Assembly (NCBI GenBank): GCA_018401935.1
Contig: JAGYJQ010000002.1
Span: 216,729-280,728, forward strand
Source of the DNA: Balneolaceae bacterium
GTDB taxonomy: Bacteria > Bacteroidota > Rhodothermia > Balneolales > Balneolaceae
Reading direction: 5' to 3'
Length of the DNA: 64,000 bases
The translations under genes were made by a program, and so were the position numbers. Each line of letters begins with the position of its first letter. Position 1 is the stretch's first letter. Below the pieces are notes generated by a model, which had not been told where the DNA came from, ran no database searches, and saw nothing but the letters and a program-made list of their open reading frames with translations. Below, piece by piece: positions 18,681-28,331 of this stretch.

Positions 18681-21023
18681 CTAGGAAAATAAATCTTTTT
18701 TGGAATTAGCTTGATCCTCATTCTCAGAAGAAATGATGCTAGGTCCATCTTCTGCCTCAGTCTCACTACTCTCTTTAGGTTTATCTGTTACTTTATTGTT
18801 TTCTTTTGGTTGAGCGTCCGTTCTTATGATTTCACTAGTTAGTTCAACACCGGATGAACTGACGGTTTTAGATTCTTCCGAGCCCTTATTCGTTATCTTT
18901 CCGTGGCCAGACTTAATATCATCCGTTGTATCCTCCGTTGTTTTCTCAACCATATCCTCAACCACATCATCCGTTGAATCCTCCGTTGTTTTCTCAACCA
19001 TATCCTCAACCACATCATCCGTTGAATCCTCAACCACATCATCAGAAATAACTTCGTCTACTATTTTCGCCTCTGCAAAAAGGCCATCTGCATGTTTTCC
19101 TTTTGGCCTATCACCAAGTAAATCACGTAATTCTTGATGATTCATAACTTCCTTTTCTAACAAGGTTTTTGCAAGTAGAACCAATTGATCACGATGTTCG
19201 GTTAGTAATGCGAGAGTTCGATCATAATTCATTCTAATTATGGACTGAACGGCATCATCAATACGATTCGAAGTATCCGCGGAGTATTTACGGTTAAATC
19301 CATAGCTATTTTCGGGGTTGCTTGAATCTCTTAAGGAGATGTATCCAAGCTCTTTGCTCATCCCATATTCGGCCACCATTGCATAGGCCATATTGGTAAT
19401 TCTTTCGAGATCATTTTGGGCTCCAGTCGATATTTTTCCGAAAATAATTTCTTCAGCTATTCTACCACCCAACAAAGCACATATCTTTTCATTTAGTTCT
19501 TCAGTGGTCATTAAAAAGCGATCTTCAAGAGGTGTTTGTAAGGTATAACCTAAGGCTGCCAACCCTCTTGGCACGATACTTACTTTCAGGACCGGATCGG
19601 TGTACTCTAAAAACCACCCAACCACAGCATGCCCTGCTTCATGGTAGGCAACAATTTCACGTTCTTCAGGGCTAATAAGCTTGTTTTTACGCTCTAGACC
19701 AGCTATCACTTTTTCAATGGAATCCTGAAAATCTACCATTTCAACGGCTTTTTTCCCACGACGTGCAGCAAGTAAGGCCGCTTCATTACACAAATTAGCA
19801 AGCTCAGCACCAGCAAAACCAGGTGTTTGCGAGGCCAATACTCGCAAATCTATAGTACTGGAGAGTTTTACTTTTTTAACATGAACTTTCAGTACTTCGA
19901 CTCGCCCGTTTAAGTCAGGTTTGTCGATTAATATTTGACGATCAAAACGCCCTGGTCTCAGGAGTGCGGAATCTAAGATATCTGGACGGTTTGTAGCAGC
20001 CATAAGTATAACCCCTTTATCGGAGTTAAAACCATCCATTTCACTAAGCAATTGATTCAGGGTATTTTCACGCTCATCATTTGATCCCATGGCCATGCCT
20101 TTACCACGTGAACGCCCTATGGAATCAATTTCGTCAATGAATACAATACAAGGAGCTTTTTCTTTGGCTTGTTTAAATAAATCACGCACCCTAGCAGCTC
20201 CAACTCCAACAAACATTTCAACAAAATCAGAACCACTTAAACTAAAGAATGGGACACTGGCTTCACCCGCTGTTGCTTTCGCGAGCAATGTTTTACCTGT
20301 GCCAGGAGGGCCTACTAGTAATACACCTTTTGGCAAGGTTCCGCCTAACTTAGTAAATTTTTGAGGGGTTTTTAGAAATTCCACCACTTCTTCTACTTCA
20401 GCCTTAGCTTCGTCCAGTCCCGCAACGTCTTTAAAGGTAACTTTCGTTTCGGTTTGCTGATCGTATAGAGATGCTTTGTTTTTACCGATATTTAGTACTT
20501 GCTGTCCTGGGTTCATTCGACGGAAGATGAATACCCAGAACCCAACAGCCAGTCCAATCATAACCAACCACATAAATACGCCACTAAACCATTCTTCTTC
20601 TATTCGAACTTCGTATTCTACCCCAAATTCATCGAGTATTGGTCGAATGTCATCGTTTGGTAAAATAGTCGTGACAAATGTTCTGTACTCCTCAGCCATG
20701 GCAGTTGGCAGATTTAGGGGAGAATCCTGCTGTTCTGGTGGACTGATAATACCGTCACTTAATGCGGATTCATTATATTTTCCGTATACATTGACTTGAT
20801 TCTTTATGATAATCTCATCGACGTATCCACTCTTAACTTGATCCAAGAATTCACTGTATTTAATTCCATTGCTTGGTTCTGGATTTAAAAACATGAATTG
20901 AATTACAATCAGAAATAGGATGATTACGAGAAATCCCCAAGTTGGAAATTTCGGATTTGCACCATCTTTTTTGTTAAGAGGTGACTTTAGAGGATTCTTT
21001 GATGGGGGCTTCTTATCGGCCAT
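18681..21023 (-). CDS. ftsH: ATP-dependent zinc metalloprotease FtsH
   Basis: This membrane-anchored AAA+ protease degrades misfolded or regulated membrane and cytosolic proteins. Of its 780 residues, TM1 lies at about 28-48 and TM2 at about 147-168, with a periplasmic loop between. Walker A is GPPGTGKT (about 240) and Walker B is IVFIDEID (about 293). The SRH motif ([19 protein letters not shown]) lies near 344, and the zinc site HEAGH near 461. The C-terminal tail from about 640 is unusually long and acidic, with a 16-residue repeat ([16 protein letters not shown]) present just over two times. FtsH proteins are normally about 600-680 residues, so this tail accounts for the extra length. Confidence 0.97.
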   Translation of the reverse strand: MADKKPPSKNPLKSPLNKKDGANPKFPTWGFLVIILFLIVIQFMFLNPEPSNGIKYSEFLDQVKSGYVDEIIIKNQVNVYGKYNESALSDGIISPPEQQDSPLNLPTAMAEEYRTFVTTILPNDDIRPILDEFGVEYEVRIEEEWFSGVFMWLVMIGLAVGFWVFIFRRMNPGQQVLNIGKNKASLYDQQTETKVTFKDVAGLDEAKAEVEEVVEFLKTPQKFTKLGGTLPKGVLLVGPPGTGKTLLAKATAGEASVPFFSLSGSDFVEMFVGVGAARVRDLFKQAKEKAPCIVFIDEIDSIGRSRGKGMAMGSNDERENTLNQLLSEMDGFNSDKGVILMAATNRPDILDSALLRPGRFDRQILIDKPDLNGRVEVLKVHVKKVKLSSTIDLRVLASQTPGFAGAELANLCNEAALLAARRGKKAVEMVDFQDSIEKVIAGLERKNKLISPEEREIVAYHEAGHAVVGWFLEYTDPVLKVSIVPRGLAALGYTLQTPLEDRFLMTTEELNEKICALLGGRIAEEIIFGKISTGAQNDLERITNMAYAMVAEYGMSKELGYISLRDSSNPENSYGFNRKYSADTSNRIDDAVQSIIRMNYDRTLALLTEHRDQLVLLAKTLLEKEVMNHQELRDLLGDRPKGKHADGLFAEAKIVDEVISDDVVEDSTDDVVEDMVEKTTEDSTDDVVEDMVEKTTEDTTDDIKSGHGKITNKGSEESKTVSSSGVELTSEIIRTDAQPKENNKVTDKPKESSETEAEDGPSIISSENEDQANSKKDLFS
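18921..19040 (-). repeat. 48-bp in-frame tandem repeat in the ftsH tail
   Basis: A 48-bp unit occurs about 2.4 times (unit starts at 18923, 18971 and 19019) with very few differences. It encodes 16-residue acidic blocks in the cytosolic tail of FtsH. Confidence 0.85.
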
Positions 21024-21140
21024 TAACGGTACAGGTATGATTTTTTTTTAGTAAGACACGTAGTCTTTGTTTTAGTGTGTAACTGGCAAAAAATGTGCCA
21101 GATAATGATTACTGACAAAAGGTACTTTAATCTGTTATCC

Positions 21141-22190
21141 TTAATCTATCATATCGTCAAGGCTTACTAATTGCCCATCGGATGTTTGAATAACTAACGT
21201 TGAATGTGCCTCTGTCATTCGGCCAATCACAGTAAAATCTTTAAACAGAGTAAAAAACCGATCGGCATCATCCTCAGTTAAAGTAAATAGTAATTCTGCA
21301 TCTTCACCACCAAAATAGGCATATTTATCAACATCTTCTTCCATTTCATCGGCGACCTGTCTGGTTTCAATAGCAATAGGTAAGGTAGCCTGATATATAT
21401 GCGCCCCTAAACCGGTTTCTTCGCAAAGCTGCGCCAAATCATTTAATACACCCAACTTTAAATGACGAATGCAGGACGGTACTATCTCAAATTCCTCAAA
21501 ACGCTCTATGATATCCATTCTGGATTTTGGCATCAGCTGACGCTGAATAACATACTCATAATCGCCCAGATCTGGTTGAAATTGACTTCCGCCACTATTC
21601 TGCCAAAATTTCTTCTCTCTCATAAGTATCCGTAACCCTGCAATAGCTGCTCCCACATCACCAGAAACACAAATGGCATGTCCTGTTTGAACATCATGAA
21701 TAGCAGTGCGCCTCTGCTCTTTAGCTAATGCAAGCCCATGAATATGAATGATAATTTGACTTGAGTTGCTTTGAATATTCTTCTGATCAAACACTATGTT
21801 ATTCTCTATGCAGGCTTTATTAACCCCAGAGATAATAGACTGAATCATTTCTACCGACACTTTATTAGGTATAGATAAATCACAAGAGAGCGAAATTACT
21901 TTACCATTTTCCGCAAAACACTCATTAGAAAAAAGTGATACTGCTTTGTATCCTAAATGTTCTAATGGGGTATAGGTTATATCGAAATGTATACCCTCAA
22001 TAAGCTGCAAACTGTGTTGATATAGTTGGGTATCGATTCCAAAATGTTCCACAAGGTTTGAAACAGATAGCCCTGATAATTTTTTTTCTAACAGGTTGAT
22101 GGGTATAGAGCTAGATCCTTGGTATTCATTTAGTTTTTGAAGTACTGCTGTGCGCCCTATTTGTGATATGGGAGTAAAGGATTGTTTCAT
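21141..22190 (-). CDS. ThiL-fold protein lacking catalytic aspartates (thiamine-monophosphate kinase-like)
   Basis: The sequence follows thiamine-phosphate kinase of Bacteroidota over its whole length: LIEGIHFDITYTPLEHLGYKA (less one residue, about 64-83), VSGDVGAAIAGL (175-186), YVIQRQLMPKSR and FGGEDAELLFTL (293-304). The Mg-ATP aspartates of ThiL are missing, however. The GDDAA motif reads GIDTQ (51-55), NLSD reads LFSN (86-89), the GGDT region reads FDQKN, and the ISDGL loop reads HLKLGVLND. It may be a non-catalytic homologue with a binding or regulatory role. I chose the ATG at 22190 (349 residues) because the longer frame from 22229 runs through a strong terminator hairpin. Confidence 0.75.
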   Translation of the reverse strand: MKQSFTPISQIGRTAVLQKLNEYQGSSSIPINLLEKKLSGLSVSNLVEHFGIDTQLYQHSLQLIEGIHFDITYTPLEHLGYKAVSLFSNECFAENGKVISLSCDLSIPNKVSVEMIQSIISGVNKACIENNIVFDQKNIQSNSSQIIIHIHGLALAKEQRRTAIHDVQTGHAICVSGDVGAAIAGLRILMREKKFWQNSGGSQFQPDLGDYEYVIQRQLMPKSRMDIIERFEEFEIVPSCIRHLKLGVLNDLAQLCEETGLGAHIYQATLPIAIETRQVADEMEEDVDKYAYFGGEDAELLFTLTEDDADRFFTLFKDFTVIGRMTEAHSTLVIQTSDGQLVSLDDMID

Positions 22191-22204
22191 AGACTCTAAT
22201 ATAC

Positions 22205-22240
22205 AAAAAAAGGCAACCATGCTTAACATGGATGCCTTTA
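22205..22240 (-). terminator. Terminator of the Exb operon
   Basis: Read leftward, AAAGGCATCCATG pairs with CATGGTTGCCTTT (one mismatch) around a 5-base loop, followed by seven T. It lies 20-55 bp after the last ExbD stop and also excludes the upstream start of the ThiL-like gene. Confidence 0.88.
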
Positions 22241-22260
22241 AAATCTAAGCGAAAAAAAGA

Positions 22261-22710
22261 CTAATCGGCTTCTCGTTTGGTAGAGTAATTGATTCGAAAG
22301 GTACCTGCCTGTTGAAGTTCCTTTTGAACATCCGTTAACAAACCAAATTCTGAGTTTTGGTCTACCCTTAAAGAAACTATAAGCCTTGGTTCCTCAATTA
22401 ATTTGTCGTACATAAGATTACGAATAGCGCCTAAATCTTCTACAATAGCATCGTCAATTTGGACTTTGTCTTCCCCTATTTGATTCCCAGGAAGACGCTC
22501 AGGCCCCATGTAAATATACGATACTAATCGCTTTTGCTCAATTTTCTCAATGTTACTTGCCTGAGTGAGATCTAATTTTACCTTTAGAGTAACCTCTCTC
22601 AGAACCGTGGTAACCATGAAGAAAAAGAGCAACATAAATACGACATCCGGCATTGCCGAAGTAGGTATTTCCTGTTTGCTACCTGCTTGCTTTTTCTTGA
22701 AATGTGCCAT
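22261..22710 (-). CDS. ExbD/TolR-family biopolymer transporter, second copy
   Basis: This 149-residue inner-membrane protein has one TM helix near residues 20-42. The helix carries the proton-channel aspartate in MPDVVFMLLFFFMVTTVL, followed by a periplasmic domain. It partners ExbB/TolQ to couple proton flow to TonB or Tol work. It is the last gene of a four-gene unit and starts 2 bp after the preceding exbD stop, so translation is likely coupled. The two ExbD copies differ enough to form a heteromeric stator with distinct periplasmic ends. Confidence 0.92.
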   Translation of the reverse strand: MAHFKKKQAGSKQEIPTSAMPDVVFMLLFFFMVTTVLREVTLKVKLDLTQASNIEKIEQKRLVSYIYMGPERLPGNQIGEDKVQIDDAIVEDLGAIRNLMYDKLIEEPRLIVSLRVDQNSEFGLLTDVQKELQQAGTFRINYSTKREAD

Positions 22711-22712
22711 GA

Positions 22713-23255
22713 TTAACTATCCGGTTCAGCAATTGATATTTTCTTAGGATACATGTCCTTAATTTGTTCTTGCTGAGGACTATCGTCCGCAAGTGCATCA
22801 TAGGAAACCCCGTAATTAGATCTCGAGGCAGCATCACGTAAGTCTTTGTAGGCACCCATCACTTCATCCAACATATCTATGTAGATTGAGTAAGGGGTTT
22901 CTCTTTGTGTTTTTAAGGACACAATGGCAGCGTCTGGAGAGATCGCTAACTCTTCATTATTCTCAGGATTCGAGATAAACTCAATAAGCTTGTCTCTAAC
23001 ATCTGTAATTGGGACTGGTTCTTCATCCATAAGTACAAGTCCCTGAGAGTTAACCAATATTTTCATCAAGTTACGTTCACGAATGGGTGGTGGTTCTTGT
23101 TCGGGGTCCAATGGGGGTGGCAGAACCATCCCAATCCCCGTATCCACATTTATCGTTGTCGTAACCAAGAAGAAAATAAGCAAGAGGAATGCGATATCGG
23201 CCATTGAAGAACCATTAATCTCCGCACCTTCGCGTTTTTTCTTTTTTAACATCAT
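22713..23255 (-). CDS. ExbD/TolR-family biopolymer transporter, first copy
   Basis: This 180-residue protein has a basic N-terminus (KKKKREG) and a single TM helix near 18-40 containing the conserved Asp in MADIAFLLLIFFLVTTT. A proline-rich linker (LPPPLDPEQEPPP) and a periplasmic ExbD domain follow. It would energise TonB-dependent receptors such as the one at 15695-18568, though no direct link is shown. The gene lies 12 bp after the small membrane-protein gene and 2 bp before the second exbD. Confidence 0.92.
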   Translation of the reverse strand: MMLKKKKREGAEINGSSMADIAFLLLIFFLVTTTINVDTGIGMVLPPPLDPEQEPPPIRERNLMKILVNSQGLVLMDEEPVPITDVRDKLIEFISNPENNEELAISPDAAIVSLKTQRETPYSIYIDMLDEVMGAYKDLRDAASRSNYGVSYDALADDSPQQEQIKDMYPKKISIAEPDS

Positions 23256-23267
23256 GGTTAAGACTCC

Positions 23268-23549
23268 CTAGAATTTAAACGTTCCGCGTAGTCCAGTGAA
23301 CACTATAGAGACGATCATGATTGCCATCATCCCCATAGTAGTTAACACTCCAGCTTTGGTTACATCGTTCATTGCAACATAAGCTATTGCAAAAATGATT
23401 ACGGGAGTTGATATCAACGCTATACGTTTGAAATCTTGCTTCCCTTGGGCTATTCCTCGCACCCCTGAAACGATCATGGATAAGATACCCAATCCCATTA
23501 GAACAAAGGCTCCGATAACAGCAATTTGTACAATCAATGCACTAGTCAT
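23268..23549 (-). CDS. Small inner-membrane protein of the Exb operon, function unknown
   Basis: This 93-residue protein has two or three hydrophobic segments: about 5-28 (IVQIAVIGAFVLMGLGILSM), 44-60 (IALISTPVIIFAIAYVAM) and 68-86. It has no recognisable catalytic motif. It lies between exbB (29-bp gap) and the first exbD (12-bp gap) on the same strand. A small membrane gene in this position is common in Bacteroidota Exb operons, which suggests an accessory part of the channel complex; this is inference from position. Confidence 0.8.
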   Translation of the reverse strand: MTSALIVQIAVIGAFVLMGLGILSMIVSGVRGIAQGKQDFKRIALISTPVIIFAIAYVAMNDVTKAGVLTTMGMMAIMIVSIVFTGLRGTFKF

Positions 23550-23578
23550 AATGACCTCCTTCCTCTTCGGGTTATGGG

Positions 23579-24307
23579 TTAGTCTTCTGATTCAGTTGAT
23601 TCAGCAACAGCAATCAGTGGCTTTCCTTCCTGAAGTAGAATGATTGAGTCAATTAAGGTGATGGAACTTTCTTCCATTTCTGCTATTAGGCGGTCAATTT
23701 TTGACACACAATAGTTGTATCCAATCTGAAGTATAATACCTGCAATCAAACCACCAGCTGTTGTTAAAAGTGCTGTTTTGATACCACCAGCAACAATACT
23801 AGGGGAGATGTCCGAAGCTGCTTCTATATCATCAAAGGCCTCGATCATACCTACTACTGTTCCTAGGAATCCAAATAGTGGGGCAATAGCAATAAAGAGC
23901 GATAACCAAACAAGACCTCTTTCAAGGAAACTCATTTCTATAGATCCATATGCCGCAATAGCCTTTTCAGCTGCATCAATACCTTCATTGGATCGCATTA
24001 GTCCTGCTTGGAATACAGATGCTACTGGTCCTCGGGTTTGAGAGCAAAGCTCTTCGGCAGCTTCAATACCGCCTTCTTGTAACGCTTCCTGAACACTTAT
24101 AATAAATTTACGCGTGTTAATGTCAGCTAAGTTAAGAGTAATGATTCGCTCGAGGAATATGGCTAGACCCGCGATAAGGGTAATGAGTACTGGCCACATC
24201 CATCCTCCATCATTACCTTCGTTAAATTTTTCAACGATGAGATTGAAGAAGCCCTCTTCTACTGGGGCTTGAAGTAAAAAGAGAGCAATCGACGATGTCA
24301 TGTTCAC
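23579..24307 (-). CDS. exbB: MotA/TolQ/ExbB proton-channel family protein
   Basis: This 242-residue inner-membrane protein has TM helices at about 36-55, 132-158 and 170-200. The family signature is GFLGTVVGMIEAF (about 145-157), and SIVAGGIKTALLTTAGGLIAG forms TM3 of the channel. It assembles as a pentamer around ExbD and converts proton-motive force into movement of TonB-like partners. It is the first gene of exbB - small ORF - exbD - exbD. The 158-bp gap upstream is AT-rich and probably holds the operon promoter. TolQ would be the alternative assignment, but no tolA, tolB or pal is nearby. Confidence 0.92.
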   Translation of the reverse strand: MNMTSSIALFLLQAPVEEGFFNLIVEKFNEGNDGGWMWPVLITLIAGLAIFLERIITLNLADINTRKFIISVQEALQEGGIEAAEELCSQTRGPVASVFQAGLMRSNEGIDAAEKAIAAYGSIEMSFLERGLVWLSLFIAIAPLFGFLGTVVGMIEAFDDIEAASDISPSIVAGGIKTALLTTAGGLIAGIILQIGYNYCVSKIDRLIAEMEESSITLIDSIILLQEGKPLIAVAESTESED

Positions 24308-24465
24308 TCCGATATAGTTTATTGTTTAACAGTAAATTGAAGTCAAAAGAATAACTCAAATATGATTAAATGTCAAAGCCGTAACTTTTTAAAAAAGTAA
24401 TCATCATAAGTCATTAACTTTTTTCTAAAGTAACCCCTTTTTGTCAAAGATTTGTAATCAATTTG

Positions 24466-27400
24466 TTAAAAAAGAGCATTGAAACTTAGTTGTACTGTAT
24501 GAATGGTTGAGCCATTTTTCCCGGTTCGACCATGATATTCCAAATATAATTCCAACCAATCATTCCATCTGTATTGGGTATTGAGATCCCAGCGGGCGCT
24601 TCTACCCATTCCCATACCCTCTGTCAACCTGTATCCAATGTAGGAGTTAAGAGTATTTGCTGAATTAAATTCTTGAATGGTAACTTGCAACCTGCTTTGT
24701 ATCCCTCCGGGTACATATATGATTTGCTCCATCCGATATTGCCATTGCCGAAGTGTAAAAGATGGAAAAATAAGGGAAGGATTGTCAATTGAAACAAATT
24801 CCTGTGCGAACATGTGATTATCGTTGAGGCGACTGTGCTTTAGGATGGCTTTGATATTCCATGAACGATTAACTCTTGCGCTTATGGAGGACTCTAGTGT
24901 GTATTTGGTTAAGGAGTAATTACGCAGACTTAATTGGTCTGAATATTCAAATAAATGACTTCGGGACCCCATCAACCCGCTAAGTAGTGCATCATTGAAT
25001 CGGTATCCACCCTCAAGTTTGAGTACCTGTTGTGCGGATTGAACTACTTCAACACTTCGTTGGTGAATGGATGAAGAATTATCCCACTCAACATAACCCT
25101 GAATTCCAGTGGTATTGGGCGTGATTTCTAAGCGTCCTAAGGCCCCAAGGCTCCCCTCTACCGTCCATGGTTGCTGCATGATAGCTTTTGGACGTAATAG
25201 GAGCACGTTACTCAGTTCACCTTGGCTATTGTCTTCAGAGATACGCATATCTATGTTTAGCTGTAGGGCCTGCCAAAGTGGGCGGTTTGGTATACGGCTT
25301 TGAAAAGGCGCCCAACTGTAGCGCATCCTAGTTTTAACGTGTATGAGTGATTGATAGTCATCACCGGGGAGTAAACGCTTTATATACTCACCCTCGTTAG
25401 AGCTTAATTCAGGATAAAATTCCGTAATCTGTTGTAATAAATCTTCATTATCATCAATCCAAACGTACTGACCCAACTCTGGGCCTACATACACATAGAT
25501 TTCTTGAAAATTACTTCGCCGTCTAGTAGATGCATTGTAATCCCAAAATACCTTTCCTTTTTGGTCTATTTGACCCCACTCTAACTGAGATCCAATAACC
25601 ATCCCAATATTTTTCTGAGAAGACCGGTAATCCTCTTGTCCAGCCTCTTGATTAATGGGATCTGTAGCTAGATCAGTAAAGCTTTTTCTAGTCCTAAAAT
25701 GTATTTCCTGCTTACCCCAGAAGTGTTCATTGGCACGCCAATTTACTTGGTAGCGCTGTTCAATCGCAGTACTACTGGGAGTCCACAACCCAGCATAACT
25801 ATCGTCTTCTTCTCTAAGCATCCAAGAAGCCTTCCAATCCCATTTAGTATGCTGGGCCATGATACTTGGGCCTACACTCCAAAAACGTTGACTGGGCGTG
25901 ATCAGTGAGTCCGTCCCCCCCCTTCTCCGCCGCTGGTCCTCCTGCTCAAAATCTACACCTATAATAATGCTGGGAGGACTAAGCTCCGACACTCTTTTCA
26001 GTGGAAGCCCCACCGTACCCTTTTGCCTAAGCCAATATCCCACTCCACCCACAGAACTCAATCTTCTTACAAAATCCTGCTGGTACACCAGTGATATCCT
26101 TTCAGAATCACCTAGTCGAAGGGTACTTGTTTGTCTGAGGCGCTCTTCTGAGCCCGCTGTAAGATGGATGAGTCCCAGCTGGATTTCTTTTTCACTTTGT
26201 TGCCACTCCCATTCCCCTCCAACAACTTGCTCCTCAATTATTGATGCATCCAAATCAAATAGCCGCTGATATTCGACCTCCCTAATTCGTTCAGTCCCTT
26301 GGTATCGAGCATCCACTTTCCGCATATAACCTCGAACTCGTGATTGATCTGCACCAAACATGTTATTACCCCATTCCACTTCGCCCTGATATGCCAAGCC
26401 TACATTATCGTCATTGTCTTTGGCTGAATATCGGTTTACATCAAATGAGCTTAACGACCAATTTCCGGACAATCGAACATTTTCTTGAAGCACATACCCT
26501 CCCTCAAACGAAACGACTTGATGGGCCATGGGCGTGGGAAGTTGTATCTGTGAAGAATAATCACCCCTATTTTCACCGACCCACTCATAGATTGGCACAT
26601 TCAATCCCGTTTCTGTACGCCTGTAATCTCCTTCATTAGCCCCTACTTGGGTAAATTGCACGTGAACTAATTCGGTTTGGGGTATTTCAGGGTTGTTTGC
26701 CTTCTTATAGATGGTATAAGTCTGAGTGTTCCAAAGTGTATCCACTCGTATGTACGCCCTAGATCGATCTACCTCTGCTGACCAAGGGCGACCTGAATCG
26801 ATGCCAATAGTCGTTTGATCACCCGCGGTTTTTAATAGCTGAATTTCTGATTCAGTCAACAAATCTTGTGCTAAAATACCATTATTATCGGCTTCCCTAC
26901 TAACCATGGAATTAAAGGTGAAACGCTTGTCCGGAGAGATGTATTCTACCTCAGAGGCCAGCAGACTTCGATTGAATCCATTCTCAACATATTCATACTC
27001 GACAAAAATTCTACTCTCATTTCGAATTAACTGCTTTGAGCTAAAATTTATTTCACCCAACGAATAATCAATGATGTAATCCTGATCAATACCTCTTTTC
27101 AGGAGCTCGCCATCTAGATATACTCTTTCGGTTCCAGCCAAAATAATTGTAAACGGACTAGTAGACGCACCTTGTAATCGATACGGGCCTTGCACACCTT
27201 CCACTGGACTGACCTGTTCACTGGTGTACACTCCCCTTGTTTGGGATGCCAGTGATGCAATCCTGCTTTCCGCACCTTTTTTTGAGAAAAGTGATTGTTC
27301 GGCGTAGACACCCTGTATTCTTCGATTTAAGCGGTGCGTGGGCGCTCCACTCATGCTTACATCCACATCACCCATTTTGAGAGCATGATTAGGATGAGTG

Positions 27401-28281
27401 ACTTGGATGATTAACTGATCAAATTCCCTAATGCTTTGAGTAGTTCCGTCAGGTTGAAATGGGATATTTCTGTCGGTTAAAATTGCCGAGAGTTGTGTTT
27501 CATCACCTATGGTCCCTGTTAACTGAATATCTAGTCCACTTTCAAGACTGATCTGCTGATTAGTACCTGTTACAATTCCTCTTGTTATCCGTCCCGATTG
27601 TTCTAATTGGAAAGGTTCCGTTTCCTGTGTGCTACTTAAATTAAGCTGCTGCTGAATCGTATCTCTAATCTTTTGTTGATTAAGGACAGGCTCTATTGTA
27701 CTTCGTTGGTAAATAAAGGCCAAATCAATTGGAAACGCAACGGTTGCCTTTGCCGGGGCTGTCACCCACCAATCACCACTATTAGGATCCCATTTCCAGT
27801 ATGAGTTAGGTAGTGTGGACCATCTATTCGCAAAATCGATATTGGAATCGGGCACTTCAGAACTATCACTATGTGAGTTATAAAACACCATTAAACGGCT
27901 TTGAATAACCCCTAATCGAATATTTAGACGATCCTCAGCATTAAAATTTACCACCAATAGAGTATCTGTATTGAATGCGGACTGGCGTACAGGTTCATTT
28001 TTTTGGGAGTTATATGCATAAATAGTTTCATCCATAAATCCGAGACTAGATGCATAACTAGATGCATGACTAGATGCATAACTAGATGCATAACTAGATG
28101 CATAACTAGATGCATGACTAGATGCATGACTAAAGTCCGATACCACCACTGCTAAAAATACGCCCCATATACCCCCCATCAAGGCCGCTTTACAAATGGA
28201 CATGTTACGCAAGGCCGCGTTACGCAAAGGCAAGCGAGCGCAGGTAAATTTTGATAACGTGGGGATGGTAGACATAAACAC
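24466..28281 (-). CDS. Large predicted outer-membrane protein, unknown function, with variable repeat after signal peptide
   Basis: Of 1271 residues, residues about 33-52 (AALMGGIWGVFLAVVV) form a signal-like hydrophobic core. Then come seven copies of a four-residue unit (ASS plus His or Tyr). The segment near 245-300 (GTIGDETQLSAILTDRNIPF, EFDQLIIQV) and near 375-440 (ERVYLDGELLKRGIDQDYII, RIFVEYEYV) matches a conserved family of large Bacteroidota surface proteins that I know only as uncharacterised. The C-terminal 800 residues alternate polar and hydrophobic positions with many Trp and Tyr, and the protein ends VQLSFNALF, typical of a beta-barrel. An alternative start at Met27 (28203) would give a more normal signal peptide. 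It precedes the Exb operon by 158 bp. Confidence 0.75.
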   Translation of the reverse strand: MFMSTIPTLSKFTCARLPLRNAALRNMSICKAALMGGIWGVFLAVVVSDFSHASSHASSYASSYASSYASSHASSYASSLGFMDETIYAYNSQKNEPVRQSAFNTDTLLVVNFNAEDRLNIRLGVIQSRLMVFYNSHSDSSEVPDSNIDFANRWSTLPNSYWKWDPNSGDWWVTAPAKATVAFPIDLAFIYQRSTIEPVLNQQKIRDTIQQQLNLSSTQETEPFQLEQSGRITRGIVTGTNQQISLESGLDIQLTGTIGDETQLSAILTDRNIPFQPDGTTQSIREFDQLIIQVTHPNHALKMGDVDVSMSGAPTHRLNRRIQGVYAEQSLFSKKGAESRIASLASQTRGVYTSEQVSPVEGVQGPYRLQGASTSPFTIILAGTERVYLDGELLKRGIDQDYIIDYSLGEINFSSKQLIRNESRIFVEYEYVENGFNRSLLASEVEYISPDKRFTFNSMVSREADNNGILAQDLLTESEIQLLKTAGDQTTIGIDSGRPWSAEVDRSRAYIRVDTLWNTQTYTIYKKANNPEIPQTELVHVQFTQVGANEGDYRRTETGLNVPIYEWVGENRGDYSSQIQLPTPMAHQVVSFEGGYVLQENVRLSGNWSLSSFDVNRYSAKDNDDNVGLAYQGEVEWGNNMFGADQSRVRGYMRKVDARYQGTERIREVEYQRLFDLDASIIEEQVVGGEWEWQQSEKEIQLGLIHLTAGSEERLRQTSTLRLGDSERISLVYQQDFVRRLSSVGGVGYWLRQKGTVGLPLKRVSELSPPSIIIGVDFEQEDQRRRRGGTDSLITPSQRFWSVGPSIMAQHTKWDWKASWMLREEDDSYAGLWTPSSTAIEQRYQVNWRANEHFWGKQEIHFRTRKSFTDLATDPINQEAGQEDYRSSQKNIGMVIGSQLEWGQIDQKGKVFWDYNASTRRRSNFQEIYVYVGPELGQYVWIDDNEDLLQQITEFYPELSSNEGEYIKRLLPGDDYQSLIHVKTRMRYSWAPFQSRIPNRPLWQALQLNIDMRISEDNSQGELSNVLLLRPKAIMQQPWTVEGSLGALGRLEITPNTTGIQGYVEWDNSSSIHQRSVEVVQSAQQVLKLEGGYRFNDALLSGLMGSRSHLFEYSDQLSLRNYSLTKYTLESSISARVNRSWNIKAILKHSRLNDNHMFAQEFVSIDNPSLIFPSFTLRQWQYRMEQIIYVPGGIQSRLQVTIQEFNSANTLNSYIGYRLTEGMGMGRSARWDLNTQYRWNDWLELYLEYHGRTGKNGSTIHTVQLSFNALF
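28046..28129 (-). repeat. Seven tandem copies of a 12-bp unit coding (H/Y)ASS
   Basis: CTAGATGCATAA and its one-base variant CTAGATGCATGA alternate in seven full units, each holding CTAG and ATGCAT palindromes. Gains or losses of 12 bp would keep the frame of the surface-protein gene. Confidence 0.95.
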
Positions 28282-28331
28282 TACAAATGTACAAACCTGT
28301 CAGGTAAATATAATTAGTAGCGATCTAATCC

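Noticed and set aside
22191..22229. Upstream start for the ThiL-like gene
   Set aside because: This stretch forms one arm of a strong terminator for the Exb operon and encodes residues not shared with ThiL.
28046..28129. Short regular repeats that might be a CRISPR array
   Set aside because: The 12-bp units have no spacers, lie within a reading frame, and no cas genes are present in the window.
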